A DNA stretch of 11,127 bases from an uncultured Porphyromonas sp. (lineage in GTDB: Bacteria > Bacteroidota > Bacteroidia > Bacteroidales > Porphyromonadaceae). Shown one piece after another: positions 1 to 7,175 of the stretch. The DNA is taken from the NCBI GenBank assembly GCA_945965245.1, contig CAMFNC010000032.1, forward strand, positions 1 to 11,127. Reading direction: 5' to 3'. How positions within the stretch are numbered: the first letter of the stretch is position 1; every line of letters starts with the position of its first letter. Both the position numbers and the translations under genes were made by a program. Below the pieces are notes generated by a model. That model was not told the DNA's origin. It did no database searches and worked only from the letters and a program-made list of their open reading frames with translations.

Positions 1-28
1 GATTTCATTTTATGCATAAAATGAAATC
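1..28. repeat. Perfect 28-bp palindrome downstream of the GH92 operon
   Basis: Bases 1-28 equal their own reverse complement, centred on ATGCAT. As RNA this could fold into a 12-bp A/U-rich stem with a UGCA loop. It begins 15 bp past the stop codon of the distal GH92 gene, where an operon terminator is expected. However, the window ends exactly at its outer edge, so I cannot see whether a U-tract follows. It could be a terminator, possibly a bidirectional one, or an operator for a dimeric regulator of whatever lies to the left. The palindrome is seen directly; its function is inference. Confidence 0.6.
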
Positions 29-43
29 ATCTTGTGCGGCTTT

Positions 44-2320
44 TTATAGCTTACTATGGTATTCCGGTATGGGGTCGGCAGAAGGAGGGGGTGAAGCCAT
101 TCCCCATTCTTTATTGGGAGTACGTCCCATTTTGAGCACTAATTTATTGCCGTCAATAAGCTCACTGTGCTTAATCCATGCACGGTTAAGTTTTTTTCCG
201 TCCAATTCTGCACTTTGGATATATTTGTTTTCCACACTGAGATTCACTGCTTTAATCGTGAATGATTTATTGTTGGGCAGTTGTATGGTCACTTCTGGAA
301 AGAAAGGAGTGCCTATATTATAGATAGCCATGCCCGGAGTGACGGGATACAGCCCCATCATGGAAAATACCACAAATGCACTCAGACCACCTCCATCTTC
401 ATCACCGGGGATGCCCATCAAGTCATTGCGAAACCAAGTGTGAATGAGTTTATGTACCGTTTTCTGTGTTTTCCATGGTGCTCCGGCATAATTGAAAAGG
501 TAGGGAATATGCATTGATGGCTCATTGGACATACTGAATTGTCCCACATTACCAGTTTGGTCGGGTAGTTGATGATAGAAATTGAATTTGGCTTTGCTGA
601 TGGGCGTTCTGAATGTTTCTTCCAAATATTTTACGAACTGTTCTTTGCCTCCCATCAGATATATAAGGTCTGCTGGGTTATGCTGCACATCCCAGCGATA
701 CGTATAGGCATTGTTTTCATCATAATAATCGCGTGCTCCTGATCCGCCGGAAAGTTCGTAATCGAAAGGGGTGATAAATTGCTCTTTTTCATTACGCGGA
801 TGGAAGAAGCCGGTCTTATGATTGAATAGATGTCGATACGAATAACTTTTTTCCAACCACTGTTCGGCCTCTTTGACATGACCACTGAATGTGGCTAATT
901 GGCTCAAACACCAATAGTCATAGCTTGCTGCCAGTGTCACCGCAACCGCCTGACGTTTTTCCCACTTAGAAACCTCCGGAATGGTTTCGTGTTGATTGGG
1001 TGCAAGAGCTGGCATATACCCATGTTTGTCCATAAATTGATCAATGCGTGTTTTGGCTGTCCGAGTCCAAGGTATTCGGGACTTTTCCAGCATGGTTTTC
1101 TTAGCGGTTTCATACGCTACATTTAAATTAAAATCCGTGATACCTTTGGCATAAGCATCAGTAATCACAGCTATAGCATGATCTCCGTTCATACGGTGAC
1201 TATCGCCGGTCACTTCGGGGAATGTGGGTAACCATCCTTCCGGGGATTGCATGGCCATACGGATATAAGAAGTTACCATCTGTGCTTCTTTTTCCGGGGC
1301 TATTAGAATGCGCAGCGGATGCACAGCACGGTACGTATCCCAGACCCAATCATCTGTATAGAAAGGTATGCCTTCATCGTCATGTACCTTACTATCGAAT
1401 GCACTGTAATACCGACCATCTTCGGATAGGCAAATCATTCGCTCGAAGGTTCGATAGAGAGCGGTGAAGAAGATGGTACGCTGTTCATTGGTTCCACCTT
1501 TGACCGTGATATTGTTAAACGCTTTCTGCCATTCGTTGCGCCCTTCTTTGGCCACAACATCCACTACGTAAGAAGAAATTTCACGTTGCAGATTTTTCTT
1601 CGCCTGTTCCATACTGATGTATGAAATACCATAGCGCATGGCTACCGAATGAGTGGAGCCGTCAAATTGGAGGACAATTTTGGAGGAGATTCTTTTCTGA
1701 ACAGGCTCGGGTGAGGTAATCAATGTATGCGTTGGGGTGGCATCGAATTCGGCATAAAGATAGACGCGTGTGCTGTCTTGCAGCACTTCGTAGCCACGGA
1801 TGGATTTGCCTTGATGCTCAAATGCGCCATTGACTGTGAAAAGAACGATTTTTCGAGATGGCGATTCTTGGGTAAAGTCAAATCGGTAGATGGCACTCCG
1901 AAAAGAGGGAGCATAGTCCACTTGGATACCCTCTTCATCCAAAAGTACTTGATACCGATACGGTTTAATCTGTTCGTGATCGAATGTATAGGAAGCCACA
2001 TCGGGAATAGAATCTCCGGTGATATTGAGAGGCGAAACTCTGAAAGCCAATATCCCTCGGTGACTGGTTAGCACCATGGGCAATCCCTCCAATAGTTCCG
2101 ATGTGTAGTCTGCTCTCTGGGGGCAGATGCGCATCATGCTGTTGGGCAGATGAATGGTGGGGTAGGTGGGGATCAGCAGGTGGCTGATATTACCGATGTA
2201 GGGGTTAATGCAGTCTACGGGGTCATCATAATTGACCGCTTCATCGGTGCGATGGCAACCCGTGACGAATAATGAAAAGAGGGCTGCACTCAGCAGCACC
2301 GATAGTAATCTGCTATTCAT
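44..2320 (-). CDS. GH92 family exo-alpha-mannosidase, predicted lipoprotein (divergent N-terminus)
   Basis: The 758-residue product belongs to glycoside hydrolase family 92, calcium-dependent exo-acting alpha-mannosidases that trim N-glycans and mannans. The C-terminal catalytic half is well preserved. The DENNAYTYRW segment contains E535, matching the family's general acid position, and the GDEDGGG segment contains D640 and D642, matching the acidic pair proposed as general base. The segments WVWDTYRAVHPL (about 325-336), SNEPSMHIPYLFNYAG (about 598-613) and FSMMGLYPVTPG (652-663) are also GH92-like. The N-terminus is a lipoprotein signal peptide with lipobox VTGC and lipidated C22, followed by D26-E27, a weak match to Bacteroidetes surface-export signals. 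The N-terminal beta domain lacks the usual glycine- and tryptophan-rich segment seen in its neighbour, so its specificity probably differs. The start lies 11 bp after the upstream GH92 stop codon, so it is the last gene of that operon. The family call is firm; the exact linkage cleaved is unknown. Confidence 0.93.
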   Translation of the reverse strand: MNSRLLSVLLSAALFSLFVTGCHRTDEAVNYDDPVDCINPYIGNISHLLIPTYPTIHLPNSMMRICPQRADYTSELLEGLPMVLTSHRGILAFRVSPLNITGDSIPDVASYTFDHEQIKPYRYQVLLDEEGIQVDYAPSFRSAIYRFDFTQESPSRKIVLFTVNGAFEHQGKSIRGYEVLQDSTRVYLYAEFDATPTHTLITSPEPVQKRISSKIVLQFDGSTHSVAMRYGISYISMEQAKKNLQREISSYVVDVVAKEGRNEWQKAFNNITVKGGTNEQRTIFFTALYRTFERMICLSEDGRYYSAFDSKVHDDEGIPFYTDDWVWDTYRAVHPLRILIAPEKEAQMVTSYIRMAMQSPEGWLPTFPEVTGDSHRMNGDHAIAVITDAYAKGITDFNLNVAYETAKKTMLEKSRIPWTRTAKTRIDQFMDKHGYMPALAPNQHETIPEVSKWEKRQAVAVTLAASYDYWCLSQLATFSGHVKEAEQWLEKSYSYRHLFNHKTGFFHPRNEKEQFITPFDYELSGGSGARDYYDENNAYTYRWDVQHNPADLIYLMGGKEQFVKYLEETFRTPISKAKFNFYHQLPDQTGNVGQFSMSNEPSMHIPYLFNYAGAPWKTQKTVHKLIHTWFRNDLMGIPGDEDGGGLSAFVVFSMMGLYPVTPGMAIYNIGTPFFPEVTIQLPNNKSFTIKAVNLSVENKYIQSAELDGKKLNRAWIKHSELIDGNKLVLKMGRTPNKEWGMASPPPSADPIPEYHSKL

Positions 2321-2331
2321 GACAATGTTTT

Positions 2332-4626
2332 TTAGTTTTCTTCTTTGCTAAATGAATAAGGTCTGTCTCGCATTTCGATGCCTCTATCTTCGTTGGCTTT
2401 GCTGCTCATCACAAAATTGATTTGCGAGCCTCCACGCAATTCTTGGTGTGTAAGATAGCATTTGGTGCTTGCTACACCGTTGAGAGTCATTTCTTGGATG
2501 TAAGGAGTGGCGGCATTGTTGCCTTGTGCCACGATGGAGGTGGGCAGACCGCCTTGGGGATACAAGGTAATTCGTTTGAAAAGAGGTGAGCCGATGACAT
2601 ACTGATCCGTGCCCGGACAAACTGGATAGAAGCCCATGGCAGAGAATACATACCAGGCAGAGGTCTGTCCGTTGTCCTCATCTCCGCAGTATCCGTCCGG
2701 AGTGGGTTGGTATAGTTTTTTCATTATATCTCGAATGCGCATTTGCGCTTTCCATGGCTCACTGGCGTAATTATAGAGGTAAGCCATGTGTTGCATTGGC
2801 TGGTTGCCGTGAGCATAATTGCCCATACCGACAATTTGCATTTCGCGGATTTCGTGGATGGTATGTCCGTAATAGCTATCATTGAAGATGGGAGGAAGAT
2901 TGAACACAAGGTCCAGCATCTCGGTAAAAATGCCTTCGCCACCCAATAGATTGATAAGCCCCTGAATATCGTGGAGGCAACTCCATACATAATGCCAGGC
3001 ATTGCCTTCTGTATATGCGTCGCCCCATTTGAAAGGGTCGAATGGCTCCACCCAACGTCCATTTTTCAGGCGTGGACGCATCAGATTGCTGGTCGGGTCG
3101 AATAGGATGCGATAGTTAAGTGAGCGAGTGGCAAACGGCTCCCATTCCTTTTCAGGACGTCCCATTGCCTTGAGCAAACGATAGATGCACCAGTCATCAT
3201 ATGAATATTCCAAAGACCGAGCCACACTTTCATTTATCTTTACATTATAGGGTACATATCCCAGTTTATTGTAGTATTCGAAGCCGATGCGTCCAACACT
3301 TTTGATTTCGGGATGTACATGATTGGCACCATGTATCACTCCTTCGGACAGCGTTTTGAGGTCTGTTACTTTAATCCCTTTGATAAAGGCATCGGCAAGA
3401 ACTGATGCCGAATGGTTGCCAATCATGCAATCGCGATGTCCAGGGCTGGCCCATTCGGGGAAAAAACCACTCTCGCGATAGGTATTGAGCAATCCCTCTT
3501 GGATTTTGATATTCTCATCCGGATAAATCAAGTTCAATAAAGGAAATAAAGCTCTGAATGTATCCCAAAATCCCGTATCGGTATAGAGATAGCCCGGCAG
3601 CACTTCGCCACTATAGGGGCTGTAATGTATGATCTTGCCTTGTGCATCTATTTCGTAAAATCGTCTGGGGAATAACAGGCAGCGGTATAAGGCACTGTAA
3701 AAAGTTTTGGTTTCATCGGTGCTTCCGCCTTCCACAATGATTCTGCCCAATAAATCGTTCCATCGCTTACGACCTTTTTCCATTAGCGATTCAAAAGCGT
3801 AACCCCTTACTTCGTGTAGGTTGATTTGAGCTTGCTCTGGGCTGATAAACGAGGATGCCACACGTACTTGCACCACCGAGTTCTTTTTGGTATCCAATCG
3901 GATGGCCATACGCTTGTGGGGCAATCCTTTTTCGGTGATTACTTCATCCAATTGGACTTCTGCAATGGGTCTGTCCAATTCGATGGTAAAGTAGCATTTG
4001 AAATTTTCGGGTACTCCTCCGCTGTTTTTAGAGCTGTAACCGCTAATGGTAAAAGAGCCTTCTTGAGCCAGAATTTCCGATTCTCCGTCAAAAGCGTCAA
4101 TAACCAACCAGGATGTAATGAAGCCGGCTTCTACTCCGGAATGGGGATAGGTAAATCGGAAAGCAGCCCCACGTTCGGATGGGGTTATTTCGGCTTTTAG
4201 GTTATAGTCAGCCAGATATACACTATAGTAATAAGGCTTTACAACTTCCGTTTTGTGACTGAACCACGAGGCGCGGGCTTCTTCATCGAATTGGGGGTGG
4301 CTACCCACCATGGGCATGATACTGAATTGACCGTAATCATTAATCCAAGGGCTGGGCTGATGCGTCTGTTTGAAGCCTCTGATTTTGTGCGCATCGTATG
4401 TGTATTGCCATCCGTTTCCCATCTTGCCGGTTTGCGGTGTCCATGTGTTCATGCCCCATGGCATGGCTATGGCGGGATAAGTATTGCCATGGCTCAGTTC
4501 GTAGCTGCTTTGAGTGCCTACCAAGGGGTTTACCCAATCTGCGGGATTTGATTGAGCCGAAGCAATCAACGAAATCAGAAAAGACGCTATTATAGATAGT
4601 GTTTTGAAAACGAGATTTTTTGTCAT
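2332..4626 (-). CDS. GH92 family exo-alpha-mannosidase, exported soluble enzyme
   Basis: The 764-residue product is a canonical-looking GH92 alpha-mannosidase, expected to release terminal alpha-linked mannose in a calcium-dependent inverting reaction. A Sec signal peptide (about 1-24, cleavage near ASA|QS) has no lipobox cysteine, so the enzyme should be soluble in the periplasm or secreted. The N-terminal domain carries GNTYPAIAMPWGMNTWTPQTG-type sequence (about 47-67) and a QTHQPSPW segment ending at W94, which probably helps build the -1 sugar subsite. The catalytic domain carries TGFWDTFRALFPL (about 351-363), TEGNAWHYVW with E540 at the general acid position, HGNQPMQHMAYLYNYAS (about 606-622) and CGDEDNGQTSAWYVFSAMGFYPVCPG with D649 and D651 at the base positions. 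Length is usual for the family. Its ATG overlaps the topB stop codon as ATGA (4623-4626), which points to translational coupling. It is clearly paralogous to the downstream GH92 but more typical. Confidence 0.95.
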   Translation of the reverse strand: MTKNLVFKTLSIIASFLISLIASAQSNPADWVNPLVGTQSSYELSHGNTYPAIAMPWGMNTWTPQTGKMGNGWQYTYDAHKIRGFKQTHQPSPWINDYGQFSIMPMVGSHPQFDEEARASWFSHKTEVVKPYYYSVYLADYNLKAEITPSERGAAFRFTYPHSGVEAGFITSWLVIDAFDGESEILAQEGSFTISGYSSKNSGGVPENFKCYFTIELDRPIAEVQLDEVITEKGLPHKRMAIRLDTKKNSVVQVRVASSFISPEQAQINLHEVRGYAFESLMEKGRKRWNDLLGRIIVEGGSTDETKTFYSALYRCLLFPRRFYEIDAQGKIIHYSPYSGEVLPGYLYTDTGFWDTFRALFPLLNLIYPDENIKIQEGLLNTYRESGFFPEWASPGHRDCMIGNHSASVLADAFIKGIKVTDLKTLSEGVIHGANHVHPEIKSVGRIGFEYYNKLGYVPYNVKINESVARSLEYSYDDWCIYRLLKAMGRPEKEWEPFATRSLNYRILFDPTSNLMRPRLKNGRWVEPFDPFKWGDAYTEGNAWHYVWSCLHDIQGLINLLGGEGIFTEMLDLVFNLPPIFNDSYYGHTIHEIREMQIVGMGNYAHGNQPMQHMAYLYNYASEPWKAQMRIRDIMKKLYQPTPDGYCGDEDNGQTSAWYVFSAMGFYPVCPGTDQYVIGSPLFKRITLYPQGGLPTSIVAQGNNAATPYIQEMTLNGVASTKCYLTHQELRGGSQINFVMSSKANEDRGIEMRDRPYSFSKEEN

Positions 4627-6635
4627 TTTGAAGTTTGTATGTCCTTATGTGTGGCCGCCCAATCTTCCAATGCCGCGCATAATTCCGTATCGGTAAGTGA
4701 GGCTTGATATTGGTCATAATATAATCTAAAGTTGCACCCTTCTTTGTATGCGCTGCATCCAAAGGCGGTTTTGCCTCGTAAAATTACACCTTTGCCACAT
4801 TGTGGACAAATGGGTGGTGGTGTTTGAGCTATCGGGGGTGGATTGCCATTACTGCCATATAAAACTTCATTGACCAAATTGCATGTCAGTTGTTTCAGTT
4901 CTTGGATAAATTGCGATGCGGGGAGTTCTCGGCGTTCTATACACCGTAATTTATATTCCCATTGACCAGTCAGTTCGGGGCTTTTGAGAAGTTCGTCATG
5001 CAGAGTATCTATCAGCTCCATGCCCACCACAGTGGCCAATAGATTTTTGCGCTTTCTGACAATGTAATTTCGTTTGAATAGCGTTTCTATGATATTGGCA
5101 CGTGTGCTGGGACGTCCGATACCGTTCTCTTTCATTGCCTCTTGCAGTGTTTCATCTTCCACAGTCTTTCCGGCTGTTTCCATGGCACGCAGAAGTGTAG
5201 CCTCTGTATAATACTTCGGTGGCTGAGTCTGTTTTTCTTTGACTTCCGGCTTATGATTGCCGCTTTCACCCTTCACAAAACTGGGCAGTACGCTATTGGT
5301 TGTCTCTTCTACTTCCTTATTTTCCTCTTCGCAAATATCGTTTTCTTGGGTAAATAATTCTCGCCATCCTGGCTTGAGGATTTCTTTGCCTGATGTCTTG
5401 AATATGGTTTTGCCCACAGCCCCCAATACGGTGGTGGTGCTGACTTCACAGTCTGGATAAAAAGCTGCAATGAAATGCCGTACAATCAAGTCGAATACTT
5501 TCCCTTCTTTTTCGGTTAGATGGCCGGGTTGCTGTCCGGTGGGAATAATGGCATGGTGGTCTGTAATTTTCGAATTGTCAAAAACTTTTTTGCTTTTCTT
5601 AAGCGAACTTTTCTCCAGCAATGGCTCTGTAAAAGAGCTGTATATTGTCAGATTGCGCAGGATATTTGGCACTTTGGGGTAAATGTCATCGCTCAGGTAG
5701 GTGGTATCCACACGCGGATAGGTGGTCAGTTTGTTTTCGTACAAACTCTGGATGATGGCCAATGTTTCTTCTGCCGTCAAGTTGAACTTCTTGTTGCATT
5801 CTACCTGCAAGCCGGTCAGGTCGAAAAGTTTGGGAGGTAATTCCTTCCCTTTCTTCTGTGTAATATTTGTAATCTCGAAGGGCAGGGAAGAGATTTGTGC
5901 AATTACCGCCTCGGCGTCTTCGGCTTTTTCATATTTTCCTTGGGTCGATAGGAAAGATGTATCACGATATACCGTGCTTACCGTCCAGTAGGTCGTGGGG
6001 AGAAAGTTGTCTATCTCGTGCTGCCGCTGCACAATCAGTGCCAATGTGGGTGTTTGTACTCTGCCAATACTGAGCACCTGTCTCTGTCCGCTTCTGTGCT
6101 TCAGTGTATAAAGTCGAGTGGCATTCATGCCCAGAAGCCAATCTCCGATGGCACGGCACAGACCGGCCTCATAGAGCGATTGAAATTCTTGTTCATCTTT
6201 CAGTGCGGCAAAGCCTTCACGAATGGCCTCATCGGTCATAGACGAAATCCAAAGTCGTTTGACGGGCAGTTTGCATCCGCACATCTGCATGACCCACCGC
6301 TGGATAAGTTCTCCCTCTTGTCCGGCATCACCGCAGTTAATAACCATTTCGCTCTGCTCCATGAGCGAGGCGATAATTCGCCCCTGCTTTTCGTATGAAG
6401 GTTGAGGTATAAATTTGATGCCGAAACGATCGGGTATAATGGGCAATGAATGTAAGTCCCATCGCTTCCAATAGGGATCGTAGTCATGTGGTTCTTTGAG
6501 AGTGCAGAGGTGACCGAATGTCCACGACACAAAATATCCGTTGCCTGCCATGTATCCGTCGTGACGGTCTTTGGCATTCAATATGCGAGCAATGTCGCGT
6601 GCCACACTGGGTTTTTCTGCAATGCAAAGAATCAT
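4623..6635 (-). CDS. topB: DNA topoisomerase III (type IA)
   Basis: The 670-residue product is a type IA topoisomerase that passes single DNA strands and decatenates replication or recombination intermediates, usually with a RecQ-type helicase. I chose the start at 6635 because the protein then begins MILCIAEKPSVARDIA, the conserved Toprim opening with acidic E7, and a Shine-Dalgarno-like AAGGAAAG sits 8 bp upstream; the 28 extra residues of the longer frame show no family resemblance. Toprim covers about 1-140, with GDAGQEGELI at 102-111. The central gate contains SIGRVQTPTLALIV (189-202) and the catalytic tyrosine Y306 in LTTYPRVDTTYL. ENGIGRPSTRA (about 503-513) is another typical motif. 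A C-terminal zinc ribbon has C610, C613, C627 and C634. The second aspartate of the usual DxD motif is glycine (G105). Residues about 430-475 are a charged variable insert. The gene is followed directly by two mannosidase genes. Confidence 0.95.
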   Translation of the reverse strand: MILCIAEKPSVARDIARILNAKDRHDGYMAGNGYFVSWTFGHLCTLKEPHDYDPYWKRWDLHSLPIIPDRFGIKFIPQPSYEKQGRIIASLMEQSEMVINCGDAGQEGELIQRWVMQMCGCKLPVKRLWISSMTDEAIREGFAALKDEQEFQSLYEAGLCRAIGDWLLGMNATRLYTLKHRSGQRQVLSIGRVQTPTLALIVQRQHEIDNFLPTTYWTVSTVYRDTSFLSTQGKYEKAEDAEAVIAQISSLPFEITNITQKKGKELPPKLFDLTGLQVECNKKFNLTAEETLAIIQSLYENKLTTYPRVDTTYLSDDIYPKVPNILRNLTIYSSFTEPLLEKSSLKKSKKVFDNSKITDHHAIIPTGQQPGHLTEKEGKVFDLIVRHFIAAFYPDCEVSTTTVLGAVGKTIFKTSGKEILKPGWRELFTQENDICEEENKEVEETTNSVLPSFVKGESGNHKPEVKEKQTQPPKYYTEATLLRAMETAGKTVEDETLQEAMKENGIGRPSTRANIIETLFKRNYIVRKRKNLLATVVGMELIDTLHDELLKSPELTGQWEYKLRCIERRELPASQFIQELKQLTCNLVNEVLYGSNGNPPPIAQTPPPICPQCGKGVILRGKTAFGCSAYKEGCNFRLYYDQYQASLTDTELCAALEDWAATHKDIQTSK

Positions 6636-6643
6636 GATGCTGA

Positions 6644-6651
6644 CTTTCCTT
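6644..6651 (-). promoter_or_regulatory. Ribosome binding site deciding the topB start
   Basis: On the minus strand AAGGAAAG lies 8 bases before the ATG at 6635. Most genes here have no recognisable Shine-Dalgarno sequence, so this one stands out. It supports starting TopB at the conserved MILCIAEKPS rather than 84 bases upstream. Confidence 0.6.
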
Positions 6652-6661
6652 ACAATAAAGG

Positions 6662-6692
6662 AGAGCGACACTCCATAATGGAATATCGCTCT
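6662..6692 (-). promoter_or_regulatory. RNA hairpin in the secG-topB gap (attenuator or weak terminator)
   Basis: On the minus-strand transcript, AGAGCGAUAUUCCA can pair with UGGAGUGUCGCUCU. This makes a 14-bp stem with two G-U wobbles and a three-base loop. On the plus strand the wobbles would be A-C mismatches, so the structure suits the minus-strand RNA, the sense in which secG and topB are read. The run after the stem (CCTTTATTGT) is a poor U-tract. The hairpin ends about 10 bases before the topB ribosome binding site. It could terminate secG transcripts partially, mark a processing site that separates secG from topB, or affect topB translation. The structure is read directly; the role is inferred. 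Confidence 0.5.
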
Positions 6693-6744
6693 GCTAATAT
6701 GGATGGATTTGCTACCCACATATCGGGCAACATGGAGGTAAAAT

Positions 6745-6752
6745 CAAATGTA
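6745..6752 (-). promoter_or_regulatory. Candidate -7 box for topB-GH92 transcription
   Basis: TACATTTG on the minus strand matches the Bacteroidetes TAnnTTTG -7 consensus exactly and abuts the secG stop codon. No TTTG -33 element is visible 19-21 bp upstream. If used, it would give topB a leader of about 100 bases containing the hairpin at 6662-6692. The match is short and could be chance. Confidence 0.25.
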
Positions 6753-7169
6753 TTACTGTGCCGAGGTTGGTTCTGCGGCAGGAGCTTCGGCGTTTGCTTC
6801 TTGTGAGGTTTGTGTGGGAACTGCATTTTCGGTAGGCTGAGTGGGAGTTTCATTACCGAAGTTGGGGGTAGCTACCGGTTTAGCTTCGGGCATTACGGCT
6901 TTTTGCTCCAATACTTTTTGATATTCTGCCTTGCCGTCGGTTTTGGCACTGCGGAGGAAGTGAGCCGAAACGATACTCAATACTACAATAATGCCGGCCA
7001 GCCACCAAGTCATTTTTTCCAAAAAGTCTGTGGTTTTGCGCACACCCATGATTTGATTGCTGGATGCGAAGCCGGCTGCCAAGCCACCACCTTTAGAGTT
7101 CTGAATTACTACAACGAACACCAAAAAGATGGCTGCCAATACAATTAGAATGGTTAAGAAGATATACAT
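6753..7169 (-). CDS. secG: Preprotein translocase subunit SecG
   Basis: The 138-residue protein is the small SecG subunit of the SecYEG inner-membrane channel, which assists SecA-driven protein export. It has two hydrophobic segments (about 1-22 and 55-73). They are joined by a loop containing IQNSKGGGLAAGFASSNQIMG and a following KTTDFLEKMTWW, the most recognisable SecG signature. The last 65 residues or so are polar and low in complexity, rich in Ala, Pro, Thr, Glu and Gln, and form a tail longer than in the E. coli protein; similar tails are common in Bacteroidetes SecG as I recall. The start is only 6 bp after the TPR-like gene, so it should be co-transcribed with it. No Shine-Dalgarno sequence is evident, only an A-rich leader. 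A hairpin follows the gene before topB. Confidence 0.93.
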   Translation of the reverse strand: MYIFLTILIVLAAIFLVFVVVIQNSKGGGLAAGFASSNQIMGVRKTTDFLEKMTWWLAGIIVVLSIVSAHFLRSAKTDGKAEYQKVLEQKAVMPEAKPVATPNFGNETPTQPTENAVPTQTSQEANAEAPAAEPTSAQ

Positions 7170-7175
7170 ATCTTA

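Noticed and set aside
1..28. Palindrome as an insertion-sequence end or attachment site
   Set aside because: No transposase, integrase, tRNA gene or target duplication is seen nearby, and the repeat is a single symmetric unit.
12..323. Plus-strand open frame beginning in the 28-bp palindrome
   Set aside because: It is antisense to the conserved C-terminus of the distal GH92 and has no ribosome binding site or family resemblance.
4340..4762. Minus-strand open frame of 140 codons across the topB-GH92 junction
   Set aside because: It overlaps two well-supported genes in another frame and its sequence has no recognisable domain.
44..6635. The GH92 pair as part of a polysaccharide utilisation locus
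   Set aside because: No SusC, SusD, hybrid two-component sensor or anti-sigma factor lies in the window; the neighbours are topB and secG. A locus continuing left of position 1 cannot be excluded.
6636..6719. Extra 28 N-terminal codons in frame with topB
   Set aside because: They show no resemblance to topoisomerase III, run through the hairpin, and the conserved MILCIAEKPS start has its own ribosome binding site.
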